A stretch of 64,000 nt of DNA from Nocardia miyunensis NBRC 108239 (GTDB taxonomy: Bacteria > Actinomycetota > Actinomycetes > Mycobacteriales > Mycobacteriaceae): the NCBI RefSeq assembly GCF_001613065.1, contig NZ_BDBQ01000088.1, forward strand, positions 1 through 64,000, read 5' to 3'. Position numbers and translations under genes: made by a program. This document shows, piece by piece, positions 1 through 8,591 of the stretch (positions within the stretch are counted from its first letter, which is position 1; every line of letters starts with the position of its first letter). Under the pieces are notes generated by a model. That model was given only the letters and a program-made list of their open reading frames with translations, did no database searches and was not told the DNA's origin.

Positions 1-1
1 G

Positions 2-280
2 CCCTGGCAGGAATCCCTGGACGGCGGGATCGAGCACATACGCCGGGTCGTATGCCAGGACAGCCTCGGCATCGCCGCCGACCTCGAAGCCGCCATGGCC
101 CGCCACATCGCCGGTTACAAGGACGAATGGGCCGCGGTACTCGCGGACGAGGAAATCCTTTCTCGCTTCGTCTCTTTCGTCAACGCGCCGGAGGAGACGG
201 ACTCGACCATCTCGTTCGACGACACCGGGGATCGCAAAGTACCGGTCCTGCTCGGCGTACCCGGCGTACCGGCGTCCTGA
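2..280 (+). CDS. nirB: Nitrite reductase [NAD(P)H] large subunit, C-terminal end (partial)
   Basis: The reading frame is open from the window edge and ends in TGA at 278-280, giving the last 92 residues of a protein. The text around residues 20-60 (DSLGIAADLEAAMARH, then GYKDEWAAVL, then RFVSFVNAPEE) matches the conserved tail of assimilatory NirB, where the siroheme/4Fe-4S nitrite reductase domain ends. NirB reduces nitrite to ammonium in the cytoplasm with NirD. The catalytic part lies outside the window. NirD is not downstream here: the next gene is on the opposite strand. Family assignment rests on remembered NirB tails. Confidence 0.82.
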   Translation, partial: PWQESLDGGIEHIRRVVCQDSLGIAADLEAAMARHIAGYKDEWAAVLADEEILSRFVSFVNAPEETDSTISFDDTGDRKVPVLLGVPGVPAS

Positions 281-313
281 AAGACCGCTCAGCGCAAGGT
301 TTTCCGCCCGGGA

Positions 314-1990
314 TCAGCGCCAGCTCGGCAGCATGAGACGCGCATGCCAGTCGTCCACGGTGATCGGCATCCCGGTCAGAATCGGCCACAGCCACACGAA
401 ATTCGCCACCACCGCAGCGAGATACAGGCATACGACCATCAGATTCAACGTCCGCCGCTCACTCGGGGCCAGGAACCGATTCCCGTCGGCCGCACGCAGA
501 ATCGGCGCGGGACCGAGAATTTCCCCGAGCACCAGCGCGACACCCATCGCGAGGAACGGGGCCATCGGAACCGCGTAGAAGAAGTACATCTCGCGATCCA
601 GATCCAGGAACCAGGGCAGGAATCCGGCGCAGTACCCGACGAGCACTGCGGCATAACGCCAATCGCGGCGGGTCGTACTGCGCCACAGTGCCCAGGCCAG
701 CATCGGCAGCGACACCCACCACAGCGCCGGGGTGCCCACCAGCATCACCGCGTCCACACAGTACGACTTGCCGCAGCCGGTGACGCCGCCGTCCGAGTAG
801 TGGTAGAGCATCGGCCGCAAGCCCATCGGCCACGACCAGGGCTTGGACTCCCAGGGGTGATGGTAGCCAGCCGAATTGGTCAGTGCCGTATGGAAATTGA
901 GCGACTCGCCCTGGTTGTGCCACAGTGACCGCAGCGCGTCCGGAATCCAGGACCACGGGCCTCCCGAGCCGGGCGGATGTTTCCCCGCATACGGGTTGCC
1001 GACCGAATACCGGTCGTAGCCGTCCGCACTGGCGAACCAGGTTCCGTAGCTGCCCAGGTACACCAGCAACGGGATGACCACCAGCGCGTACAGCGCCGGT
1101 CCGACATCGCGCAGCGCGGTGCCCAGCCACGGCCGCGGCACCCGGTACGCGCGCCGGGCGGCCAGATCGAAACAGACCGACAGCATCCCGAACGCGGCGA
1201 TGAAGTACAGCCCGGACCACTTGGTCCCGCAACCCGATCCGAGCAGCAGCCCGCCCGCGAACCGCCACCAGCGCACGCCCAGCCGAGGCCCGTACCGGCT
1301 CACCGCGATACGTCCCTCGGCGTCCGCGCGGGCCAGCCGGGCGCGCACCTGATCACGATCGACGATCAGACAGCCGAATGCGGCCACCACGAACAGCGCC
1401 TGGAAGATGTCCAGCATCCCGATGCGCGACTGCACCATGCTCGTGCCGTCACAGATCACCAGCAGACCCGCGATCCCCCCGATCATGGTCGAGCGCGTCA
1501 TGCGCCGGGTGATGCGAACGACCAACAGCACCAACAGCGTCCCGAAGACCGCCGCACTGAACCGCCAGCCCATCGGGGTGTAGCCGAACAGCGCCTCCCC
1601 CAGCGCGATCATCTGTTTGCCGACCGGCGGATGCACGATGTATCCGTAGGCCGGATCGTCCTCGATCCCGCCGCCGGTGAGCATCTCCCAGCCCTGATGG
1701 GCGTAGTACTTCTCGTCGAAAGTCGGTGTGCCGCCGTCGGTCGGATAGCCCAGATTCTGGAATCGGGTGATGGCCGCGATCGCGGTGAGGACCAGTGTGA
1801 CCACCCATCCGCGCAGCCGATCGGCCGGGCCCGGATCGGGCGAGGGGCGCAGCAGAGCCGGGGTGGACAGGGCCGGGCGCGCGCCACCCACCGGGCGCTC
1901 GGTCAGCTGGTTCACCGCGCCGATCGTATGCGGTCGCCGCGGCGGCCTGCCGGGCGGCCGTGGGTCACGCCCGATCCCCTTCCGCGACAA
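314..1990 (-). CDS. Polyprenyl-phosphate-mannose protein O-mannosyltransferase (GT39, Rv1002c-like)
   Basis: A multi-spanning membrane enzyme of up to 558 residues that moves mannose from polyprenyl-phosphate-mannose to Ser/Thr of secreted proteins during Sec export. Visible signs are a first membrane helix near residues 62-77, then the catalytic-loop motif FDEKYYAHQGWEML with its acidic DE pair, the HPPVGKQ motif of the first external loop, and roughly ten hydrophobic segments including a cluster near the C terminus. The first 25 residues are basic and proline-rich. A GTG at 1915 (VNQLTERP) is an alternative start that would leave 75 bp after def. With the ATG at 1990 the gene begins 3 bp after the def stop, so the two are probably cotranscribed. 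Confidence 0.92.
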   Translation of the reverse strand: MSRKGIGRDPRPPGRPPRRPHTIGAVNQLTERPVGGARPALSTPALLRPSPDPGPADRLRGWVVTLVLTAIAAITRFQNLGYPTDGGTPTFDEKYYAHQGWEMLTGGGIEDDPAYGYIVHPPVGKQMIALGEALFGYTPMGWRFSAAVFGTLLVLLVVRITRRMTRSTMIGGIAGLLVICDGTSMVQSRIGMLDIFQALFVVAAFGCLIVDRDQVRARLARADAEGRIAVSRYGPRLGVRWWRFAGGLLLGSGCGTKWSGLYFIAAFGMLSVCFDLAARRAYRVPRPWLGTALRDVGPALYALVVIPLLVYLGSYGTWFASADGYDRYSVGNPYAGKHPPGSGGPWSWIPDALRSLWHNQGESLNFHTALTNSAGYHHPWESKPWSWPMGLRPMLYHYSDGGVTGCGKSYCVDAVMLVGTPALWWVSLPMLAWALWRSTTRRDWRYAAVLVGYCAGFLPWFLDLDREMYFFYAVPMAPFLAMGVALVLGEILGPAPILRAADGNRFLAPSERRTLNLMVVCLYLAAVVANFVWLWPILTGMPITVDDWHARLMLPSWR

Positions 1991-1993
1991 CGA

Positions 1994-2557
1994 CTATCGG
2001 GGATCCTCGGTGCCCGGCAGCCAGCTGCCGCCCGGCTCGGTCCAGCCCCGGCGCTTGATCATCTTGCGCGCCGCACGCTGATTGCGCCCGATCAGCCGGG
2101 TCAGATACAGGCGACCGGCGAGATGGTCGGACTCGTGTTGCAGGCACCGGGCGAGAAATCCGGTTGTCGCCTCCACCTCGACCGGCTCGCCGGACATGTC
2201 CACCCCGGTGACCTTCGCCCAACTCGCGCGGCCGGTCGGGAACCACTCTCCCGGCACCGACAGGCAGCCCTCGAGATCATCGTCCGGATCCGGCATGTAC
2301 TCGGGCAGCTCCGAGGTCTCCAGCACCGGATTCACCACATGTCCGCGATGGCGCACCCCGCCCTCGACCAGGTCGTAGACGAATACCGCCCGCGGATCGC
2401 CGACCTGGTTCGCGGCCAGGCCCGCGCCGTTGGCCGCGGTATTGGTCTCGAACAGATCCTCGACGAACGCGGCAAGCTGGTCGTCGAACTCGGTCACCGG
2501 CAGCGCCGGGGTTGCCAGCCGGGGATCACCCGCGATGAGAATCGGTCGTATTGCCAC
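1994..2557 (-). CDS. def: Peptide deformylase
   Basis: Removes the formyl group from the N-terminal Met of new proteins. All three signature motifs are present: GAGLAANQVG (motif 1), EGCLSVP with the metal-binding Cys (motif 2) and QHESDH with two metal-binding His and the catalytic Glu (motif 3). The length of about 187 residues is normal for actinobacterial enzymes. I chose GTG at 2557 (VAIRPILIAGDPRL). The frame extends to a TTG at 2575, but that would put six extra residues inside the palindrome shared with the divergent padR promoter. It lies immediately upstream of the mannosyltransferase on the same strand. Confidence 0.93.
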   Translation of the reverse strand: MAIRPILIAGDPRLATPALPVTEFDDQLAAFVEDLFETNTAANGAGLAANQVGDPRAVFVYDLVEGGVRHRGHVVNPVLETSELPEYMPDPDDDLEGCLSVPGEWFPTGRASWAKVTGVDMSGEPVEVEATTGFLARCLQHESDHLAGRLYLTRLIGRNQRAARKMIKRRGWTEPGGSWLPGTEDPR

Positions 2558-2566
2558 TCGGCAGAG

Positions 2567-2586
2567 AGTACTCAAATCAGAGTAGT
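2567..2586. promoter_or_regulatory. Candidate PadR operator (imperfect dyad)
   Basis: AGTACTC, six bases, then GAGTAGT forms 7-bp arms with one mismatch between def (start 2557) and the PadR gene (start 2605). PadR proteins commonly bind such dyads and regulate the divergent gene and themselves. The position fits; binding is inference. Confidence 0.4.
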
Positions 2587-2604
2587 TGTGCCAGACTCAC
2601 TCAG

Positions 2605-3150
2605 ATGAACGAGACCCGGCTGTTCGTCCTGGCCGCCCTGGCCAGACGCGGCCCGATGCACGGCCATCAGATTCGCCGCGGCGCACGGGTCGATCGCGCC
2701 GATCTGTGGTCCAGGGTCAAACCCGGCTCGCTCTACAGCGCCCTGCACCGGATGCAGGACGAGGGCCTGATCCGGCCGATCCGCACCGAGCAGGACGGCG
2801 CGCTGCCCGCGCGGACCGTCTACGAGATCACCGCCGAGGGCATGCGCGAGCTGCGCGCCCTGCGCGACGAGGCACTCACCGAGGTCGACATCCGCCCGGA
2901 CCCGGTCGACCTGGCCCTGACCGCTGCCGCCGACCTGGACCGCGACCTCCTGCGTGGCTACCTCGAGGACCGGATCACCGCCCTGCGCGCCCGCACCGCC
3001 CGGATCGACCACCAACTCGACCGCCAGTGGCCCGACCAGAACCCGGCCGACGACCTCATCGCCGACCACGCCCGCATCCGAATACAAGCCGAAATCGATT
3101 GGCACGAAAAGGTTCTGGCCAATTTCGACAAAATGATACCGCCGCACTGA
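2605..3150 (+). CDS. PadR-family transcriptional regulator
   Basis: A DNA-binding protein of 181 residues. The N-terminal winged helix is clear: NETRLFVLAALARRGPMHGHQIRR, then SLYSALHRMQDEGLI, then the wing around RTVYEITAEG. The C-terminal half (residues 100-170) is rich in Glu, Arg and Leu and looks like the helical dimerisation part of the PadR-s2/Vir type. The frame runs further upstream to 2551, but MNETRLF at 2605 matches the usual beginning of the family. It is divergent from def; the dyad at 2567-2586 may be its operator. The ligand is unknown. Confidence 0.9.
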   Translation: MNETRLFVLAALARRGPMHGHQIRRGARVDRADLWSRVKPGSLYSALHRMQDEGLIRPIRTEQDGALPARTVYEITAEGMRELRALRDEALTEVDIRPDPVDLALTAAADLDRDLLRGYLEDRITALRARTARIDHQLDRQWPDQNPADDLIADHARIRIQAEIDWHEKVLANFDKMIPPH

Positions 3151-3346
3151 ATCACCGGCGACACAACGGTTTTCACGCGCTGCCGCAGCGGATTCGCTGG
3201 GACACGGGATGATCTGCCGGTCTTGCCGCACACTTGCGCGAGGACAAACTCCACACATGCGGCCGGTTCCCGCCGAGAGACGGGCCGCGGCGATCGCAGC
3301 GGAGTAGAACAGCGCAGGCCGCAACCGCGCCGGGAGCGCCGATGAG

Positions 3347-4331
3347 TTACCCGTTGGGGCCGGTGATCCCGGTGATGTCGGCGTTCAACTCACCGGACGG
3401 CGTGGCGATGTACTCCGGCTCTCCCAGGCGCACCACGACGACTCCGGCGAGAATCAGTGCGCCGCCGAGGATTTGGATCGGGTGCGGAGTTTCGCCGAGT
3501 AGCGCCCAGGCGAAGACGATCGCGGCCACGACCTCGGCCAGAGCCGCGAAGGAGGCCAGGCGGGAGCCGAGCAGGCGGGTCGCGGCGATGCCGCTGACGT
3601 AGGCCAGCGCCGCGGTCACCACTCCGAGGGCCAGCACCGGGAACCACCAGGCAACGGCGCGACCGCCGAAATCCGCCGGCGCCGTCCCCGCATGCAGCGG
3701 GACGATGCCGACGATCCCGGCCAGGAGCAGTCCGATACCGCCGAGTAGCAGCCCGCCCGAGGCCAGCACCGTACCCGGCACCGTGTCGCCGCCGTGTGCG
3801 GACAGGATGAAATAGGCTGCCGCGCCGACCATCGCGCCGAGCGCCCAGCAGATGCCCACCCCGCTCGTCGTGACGCCGGAGATCAGGTCCAGAACCAGAA
3901 TCAGGCCGGCGATTCCCCAGGATCGCCCCGAGAACCGTTGTGCGGCCGGGACGTTGACCGTGCCGCAGCCACAACCAGGCCACCACCGCGATCGGCGCGG
4001 TGTACTCGACCAGCAGCGCCGCGCCGACCGTCATATGCGCGACCGCGTTGAAGTACGCGAGCTGGGTACCCGCCACCGCGAGGAGACCGTAGGCGCCGAA
4101 CAGAGAAAGGTTGCGGCGCAACAGGTTCCAATTCCCGCGCAGATGCACGATGGCGACGGGCAGCAGAACCAGGCCGCCCAGCAGGACTCGCACCACCACG
4201 ACCGCCGCCGCGCTCCAGCCCGAATCCATCAAACCGCGCGCCAGCGACCCGGACAAACCGAAGGACGACGCCGACAGCACCGCACAAACCATCCCGGAGC
4301 GCACCCGGCCGTCATTAGTCATGATCCCCAT
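3347..4331 (-). pseudogene. EamA/DMT-family transporter, interrupted by a single-base frameshift
   Basis: An inner-membrane drug/metabolite transporter of about 327 residues if repaired. The first half (4331 to about 3915) has five hydrophobic helices and ends TTVLGAILG. The second half continues in another frame as IAGLILVLDLISGVTT and then the second EamA repeat with GGALILAGVVVV near the end. One surplus base around 3911-3917 (plus strand gattcccc) separates the frames; removing it restores a seamless protein. Either a real recent mutation or a sequencing error. Start ATG 4331 or 4322; both lie inside the palindrome at 4310-4342, so ATG 4292 (MVCAVLSA) is also possible. Divergent from the CGNR gene. 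Confidence 0.82.
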
Positions 4332-4342
4332 GGCTAATGACG
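4310..4342. promoter_or_regulatory. Perfect 9+9 bp inverted repeat between the EamA and CGNR genes
   Basis: CGTCATTAG (4310-4318) and CTAATGACG (4334-4342) are exact reverse complements separated by 15 bp. The repeat sits across the transporter start and 28 bp before the regulator start, where an operator controlling both would be expected. It is AT-rich compared with the surroundings. Confidence 0.5.
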
Positions 4343-4369
4343 CTAAGAATCGGCGGGTAATATGTCAAC

Positions 4370-4900
4370 ATGATTTTTGCTCATGACACCGTCGTCGCGA
4401 TGATCTCTGCGGTCGAGCTGGTGAATTCCGCGGAAGAGCCGGACACCATGACTGAAATCGCCCAGCTGGACCAGTTTTTCGTGACGCACGCCTACACCGG
4501 CACGCATGCTCGGGACGATGCCGAGCTGGCTGCCGTCCGCGCCCAGCGCGGCCCGCTGCGGGCCCTGCTCACCGCCGATCGCGACACCGCGGTCGAGTTG
4601 GTCAACGAGATCTTGGCCGCCCACCACGCCGTCCCGCGGCTGGTCCGCCACGACGCGCTCGACTACCACATCCACGCCGTCCCCCCGGACGCCCCGCTCG
4701 ATGTCCGCATAGCCGTGGAAACCGCCATGGCCATGATCGATCTCATCCGCGCCGACGAACTCGGCCGCCTCGACATCTGCGCGGACCAGGCGTGTGAGGG
4801 TATCGTTCTCGACCTGTCCCGCAACCGTTCTCGCCGCTACTGCAGTACCGCCTGCGGCAATCGCAACGCCGTCGCCGCCTATCGCGCCCGCAAGAGATGA
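4370..4900 (+). CDS. CGNR zinc-finger (ABATE domain) protein, probable regulator
   Basis: A 176-residue protein with the ABATE-type N-terminal region and a C-terminal CGNR zinc finger: the four Cys lie in CADQACEG (residues about 139-144) and RRYCSTACGNRNAVAAYRAR (about 160-173). The family is thought to act as stress or ligand-responsive DNA-binding regulators in actinobacteria. It is divergent from the EamA transporter, with the 9+9 bp palindrome between them, so control of that transporter is the natural guess. Start ATG 4370 with MIFAHDTVVAMISAVELVNS, typical of the family. Confidence 0.85.
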   Translation: MIFAHDTVVAMISAVELVNSAEEPDTMTEIAQLDQFFVTHAYTGTHARDDAELAAVRAQRGPLRALLTADRDTAVELVNEILAAHHAVPRLVRHDALDYHIHAVPPDAPLDVRIAVETAMAMIDLIRADELGRLDICADQACEGIVLDLSRNRSRRYCSTACGNRNAVAAYRARKR

Positions 4901-4996
4901 CGACACGGATGCGGCGCAAGCCCGCATTCCCCCGCCGCCAACGCGAGCCTATGATCCTCATCTGGTCGATACGAAAAGCTTTCCCGCCGAACATGT

Positions 4997-5929
4997 TCAG
5001 TGCTCCAGCGGGGCACGGCTCCCAGCAGGCGAACTGTCGAAGGCGGCGCGGATCGTGTCGCGGAGCCAGCGTTGGGCCGGGTCGGCGTCGAGGCGGGCGT
5101 GCCAGGATAGGCGGACGTCGATCTCGGGGAGGGGCAGGGTGATGGGGAACCAGCGGATGGCCAGGTTGGCTCCGTACTGTTCGGCGAGGCGTTGCGGGAC
5201 CAGCCCGAGGTAGTGGGTCGAGCCGACCAGGAGAGCGGCCACGAGATAGGTGGGCACGACGGCGGCGACGTGACGTTGCAGGCCCTGGGATTCGAGGGCG
5301 TCGTCGAGAGGGCCGCGCACACGGCCCCGGCGTGACACCGAGACGTGCGGGTGGCGGCACAGTTGCGCCGCGGTCGGGCGGCGATGGCGGCCCAGCGGAC
5401 TGTCGGCGCGGACGATGCCGACGACGCGTTCGCGGTACAGCGAGGCGCTGTGGATATCGGGTGCGGCGGCCTCGCCCGCGCCGATGTCGAGGTCGATCGA
5501 GCCGTCCCGCAGGGCCTCGGTGCTCTCGTTGCCCTCGGCCACGAAACGCAGGATCACCCCGGGCGCGACCGCGGACGTGGCTTCGACCGCCGTGGCGGCC
5601 AGGGTCGCGGCGACGCCGTCGTTGATGCGAATCGTGAAGGTGCGCTTCAGTTCCGCGATGTTGTCGGCCCCCTCGGCACTGATCAGCGCGGCGGCCTCGT
5701 CCAACAGCGAGCGCACCCGCGGGGCGGTGCGCAGCGCGAACGGCGTGGGGGCCATGCCACGGCCCGCGCGCACCAGAATCGGATCGTTCATGGCCCGCCG
5801 CAGCCGCGCCAGCGCCCGGCTCGTAGCCGGGATGGACAGATGCAGACGCTCCGAGGCCGCGGTGACGCTGCCGTCCTGCAGCAGCGCGTCGAAGACCCGC
5901 AGAAGGTTCAGATCCAGCTGCTCGTTCAC
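4997..5929 (-). CDS. LysR-family regulator (NodD/LinR-like)
   Basis: 310 residues, the normal LysR length. The N terminus is a classic LTTR winged helix: LDLNLLRVFDALLQDGSVTAASERLHLS, then ATSRALARLR, then DPILVRAGRGM. The periplasmic-binding-like effector domain follows from about residue 95. The start is GTG 5929, three bases from the candidate LysR box at 5932-5946. It is divergent from the SDR and darcynin-like genes at 6061-7357, the likely targets. The inducer cannot be predicted. Confidence 0.92.
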   Translation of the reverse strand: MNEQLDLNLLRVFDALLQDGSVTAASERLHLSIPATSRALARLRRAMNDPILVRAGRGMAPTPFALRTAPRVRSLLDEAAALISAEGADNIAELKRTFTIRINDGVAATLAATAVEATSAVAPGVILRFVAEGNESTEALRDGSIDLDIGAGEAAAPDIHSASLYRERVVGIVRADSPLGRHRRPTAAQLCRHPHVSVSRRGRVRGPLDDALESQGLQRHVAAVVPTYLVAALLVGSTHYLGLVPQRLAEQYGANLAIRWFPITLPLPEIDVRLSWHARLDADPAQRWLRDTIRAAFDSSPAGSRAPLEH

Positions 5930-5931
5930 AG

Positions 5932-5946
5932 TTGCATCCTACGCAA
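5932..5946. promoter_or_regulatory. Candidate LysR-type binding box
   Basis: TTGC-N7-GCAA, an interrupted dyad containing the T-N11-A core of LysR boxes, lies directly at the LysR start and 115 bp before the divergent SDR gene. Position and form suit autoregulation. Confidence 0.4.
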
Positions 5947-6060
5947 AGAGTTATTGCTGAAGTTGCGTGGCACGAAATACCCGCACTTCCCTACCGTCGA
6001 AGACATGCAATTCACCGTTCCACTTCGCGACCGCGGGCGGACCGACACAAAGGAATCGAC

Positions 6061-6957
6061 ATGCAGGTATTCGTCACCGGAGCGACCGGATGGATCGGCT
6101 CGGCCGTGGTCGATCAGTTGCTCGACGCCGGTCACATCGTCACCGGACTCGCTCGCTCCGATGGCTCCGCCGCCGCGCTCGAACGCAAGGGTGCGCTGGT
6201 GCGGCGCGGTGACCTGGACGACCTCGAGAGTCTTCGCGCCGGAGCAGCCGCGGCCGAGGCCGTCGTCCACCTCGCCAACAAACACGATTTCGCGAATCCG
6301 GCCGTCACGAACAAGGCCGAACGCGGCGCCGTGGAGACCATCGGCACGGAGCTGATCGATTCGGATCGGCCGTTCGTAGTCGCCTCGGGGCTGTCGGGCC
6401 TCACTCCCGACCGGGCCACCACCGAACACGACCCCTCCCCGTTCCACGGCATCGATTCCATGCGCGGCGGGAGCGAGAATCTCGCACTGGAATTCGCCGA
6501 TCGCGGCGTCCGGGCGATCGTCTCCCGTTTCGCGCCGACCGTGCACGCCGAGGGCGACCCGGGGTTCATGGCCGGACTGGTCGCCACGGCCCGCACCCGG
6601 GGTGTGTCGGCCTACATCGGCGACGGCACGGTCCGCTGGGCCGCGATCCACCGCTCCGATGCCGCGCGCATCGTGCGGCTGGCGCTCGAAAAGCCCGCTC
6701 CCGCAGGAACTGTCCTGCATGCCACCGCCGAGACGGGCATCGCGACCCGCGATATCGCCGAAGCCATCGGCCGCGGACTCGATCTGCCCGTCGCCTCGAT
6801 TCCGGCCGAACGGGCCGGCGCGCACTTCGGCTGGCTCAGCCGGTTCTTCGGCACCGACATGTCCGCGACCAGCGACGCCACTCGTACGCTGCTCGGCTGG
6901 AATCCCCAGTCCCCCAGCCTCATCGAGGACTTGGACAGCGGCCGCTACTACCGCTGA
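6061..6957 (+). CDS. NAD(P)-dependent epimerase/dehydratase-type SDR
   Basis: A cytoplasmic oxidoreductase of the extended/atypical SDR type, 298 residues. The dinucleotide-binding motif VFVTGATGWIGSAVV is at residues 3-17, followed by acidic-loop residues and AAEAVVHLAN near residue 73. The usual YxxxK is not obvious; the SMRGGSENLA segment stands at that place, as in NmrA-like or atypical members. Start ATG 6061 is fixed by the Shine-Dalgarno AAAGGAA 5 bases upstream; the longer frame from 5932 crosses the regulatory region. The darcynin-like gene follows after 34 bp, so both are probably one operon driven by the divergent LysR. Substrate unknown. Confidence 0.88.
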   Translation: MQVFVTGATGWIGSAVVDQLLDAGHIVTGLARSDGSAAALERKGALVRRGDLDDLESLRAGAAAAEAVVHLANKHDFANPAVTNKAERGAVETIGTELIDSDRPFVVASGLSGLTPDRATTEHDPSPFHGIDSMRGGSENLALEFADRGVRAIVSRFAPTVHAEGDPGFMAGLVATARTRGVSAYIGDGTVRWAAIHRSDAARIVRLALEKPAPAGTVLHATAETGIATRDIAEAIGRGLDLPVASIPAERAGAHFGWLSRFFGTDMSATSDATRTLLGWNPQSPSLIEDLDSGRYYR

Positions 6958-6991
6958 CCGAACACCCGGAATTCACCGGAAGGGAATCATC

Positions 6992-7357
6992 ATGTCCGAC
7001 AACGACTCCGAATCGACCATCACCGCGTTCATGTTGGTCAAGACCACGCCCGAATGGCTCGCCCTGACCGTCGAGCAGCGCGTGCACGCATTCGAAACCG
7101 AGATCGTCCCGACCATCCGCGAGCGGGTGACCGGCGTCCACTCCCGCTTCTACGACACCGAGTTCTACTCCGCACGCGTGACCGACGTCTGGAGCTGGGA
7201 GGCCCCCGACCACCACACCTACCAGCTCCTCATCGACGCGCTGCGCGAAACACCCTTCTGGGACCGCTATTTCGAGGTCGTCGACATCCTGGTCGGCGTC
7301 GAGAACGGCTACGCCCGCAACTACGGCACGGCCCCGATCGCAACCATCGACACATAG
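6992..7357 (+). CDS. Darcynin-like small protein
   Basis: 121 residues resembling the darcynin family of unknown function: ITAFMLVKTTPEWLAL near the N terminus, SRFYDTEFYSARVTDVWSWE in the middle and LRETPFWDRYFEVVDIL near the end, which suggests a small alpha/beta ferredoxin-like fold. No signal peptide or membrane helix. The Shine-Dalgarno AAGGGAATC is well placed before ATG 6992. Second gene of the SDR operon and followed by a strong terminator at 7372-7407. The family name is from memory. Confidence 0.7.
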   Translation: MSDNDSESTITAFMLVKTTPEWLALTVEQRVHAFETEIVPTIRERVTGVHSRFYDTEFYSARVTDVWSWEAPDHHTYQLLIDALRETPFWDRYFEVVDILVGVENGYARNYGTAPIATIDT

Positions 7358-7371
7358 CAGCGGGCACCCGC

Positions 7372-7407
7372 GGACCGGTGCTCACCTGATTCGGTGGGCA
7401 CCGGTCC
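7372..7407 (+). terminator. Hairpin terminator after the darcynin-like gene
   Basis: GGACCGGTGC and GCACCGGTCC pair perfectly over 10 bp; inside them TCACC and GGTGG extend the stem to 15 pairs with one G-U wobble, around the hexaloop TGATTC. It begins 15 bp after the stop codon. No U tract, as is common in actinobacteria. Confidence 0.75.
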
Positions 7408-7868
7408 AGCACCGCCGGACCGGGCCGGCCACTCGTCGCCGCGCGGAATGCGGCATCGAGATAATCGGGTGTGCGTTCCGGATCGTCGAGCCGATCGAAC
7501 CACTTGCACCACGCGAACAGACTCCGATGGTCGAACTCTTGAAAGGCGTTCTTGTTCCGGTGCGGCCGGGGCACATCCTGGACGAGCGCGACGACCGGCG
7601 TCGAGGCCTTGGCCGCTTCGGCGAGCGGGGGTACCAGCAGGGCGGCGGCGGGGCCGTTCTGCGCCATGACCACAGCGCATCGGCGCGAGACCCGGGCGAA
7701 TCCGTCGGCCATGGCGCCGCCCGCGTTCTCGGTGCGATACACGATTTGACGAATTCCGCGATCCTCGGCGGCCAGCACCAGACTCGACGGCAGACTTTGC
7801 GCAAAGAATTCCGAAATGCCCCGGTTCCGCAAATTTTCCGCGATCGCTACGGCAACAGTGGCGGCCAT
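7395..7868 (-). pseudogene. Truncated thiamine-pyrophosphate enzyme (acetolactate-synthase-like), N-terminal domain only
   Basis: The first ~158 residues of a TPP-binding enzyme: an N-terminal PYR domain with IYRTENAGGAMADGFARVSRR (contains the conserved Glu of TPP activation), then MAQNGPAAALLVPPLAEA and VVALVQDVPRPHRNKNAFQE, ending GRPGPAVLDRCPPNQ. Homologues are about 550 residues, so the central and TPP-binding domains are gone. After that point the frame runs into the terminator and antisense through the neighbouring gene. The Shine-Dalgarno AGGAG sits 7 bases from ATG 7868 (a second ATG is at 7874). It faces the broken LysR gene at 8024, its probable former regulator. Confidence 0.8.
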
Positions 7869-8023
7869 CGGCATACTCCTTGCTGGTATCGAATGATCTT
7901 GTCGGTCAATCCCCGTTCTTCGATCCTGACCGGTTTTCCCGGGGTCGGTCCAATACGTCTTTCTTCATCATTGATAACAACCTCTTATCCGGCTGGGCTG
8001 GCCGCGTGGAGGACCCGCGACGC

Positions 8024-8591
8024 GTGCGCTACTTCAAGCCGTGGCCGAACACCGACATTTCGGACGAGCCGCAGCCGCATTGCAAATCACCCAGCCCGCG
8101 CGCTCCCAGCAGATCAAGGCGCTCGAACGCGAACTGGGCGTCGAATTGTTCGTCCGGAACGGCCGAGGCGTGGAGTTGACGCAGGCCGGAAGCGCGCTCG
8201 CCGACGGCGCACCGGATCTGCTGGCCGACGCGGTCGCCCTGGAGCGCGCGATCCGCGCCTACGCCGCGGGCAGGGCCGGAAAGCTGCGACGAATTGGTCG
8301 GTCACATCTGGGGTGAAAGAATTCCGCATCTGGTGGCCGGGGAATCCGATGCCGAACAGGTGCTGGATTCGGTATCGAATCGCACCGGCATCAGCGTGCT
8401 GGATCGCCGCAGGACCACCCGCACAGCCCACGACAACGTCGTGGTCGTGCCCTTCTAGACGAATCCACCCCGGATCGCACTGCACGCCGCCTGGCTCCGG
8501 GGCCCGACCGCCGACCGTCTCCGCTTTCCTGGACTGGTGGGCCGCCGGCGAGGAGCCCGATCGGCTCGGTCTTTCCCAGGAGACCACATAG
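8024..8591 (+). pseudogene. Degraded LysR-family regulator
   Basis: Pieces of one LysR gene in three frames. It begins GTG 8024 as VRYFK; one base is missing near 8036-8041, after which VAEHRHFGRAAAALQITQPA and the rest of the winged helix run to GRAGKLR at about 8288. Most of the effector domain (roughly 80 residues) is then missing, and another frame resumes with GHIWGERIPHLVAGESDA. A stop at 8456 and a further shift precede RIALHAAWLRGPTAD and AFLDWWAAGEEPDRLGLSQ, ending TAG 8591. It cannot make a working regulator. Divergent from the truncated TPP enzyme. Confidence 0.82.

Noticed and set aside
977..2608. A 543-residue plus-strand frame
   Set aside because: Antisense to the mannosyltransferase and def, which have clear motifs; the frame has low-complexity composition only.
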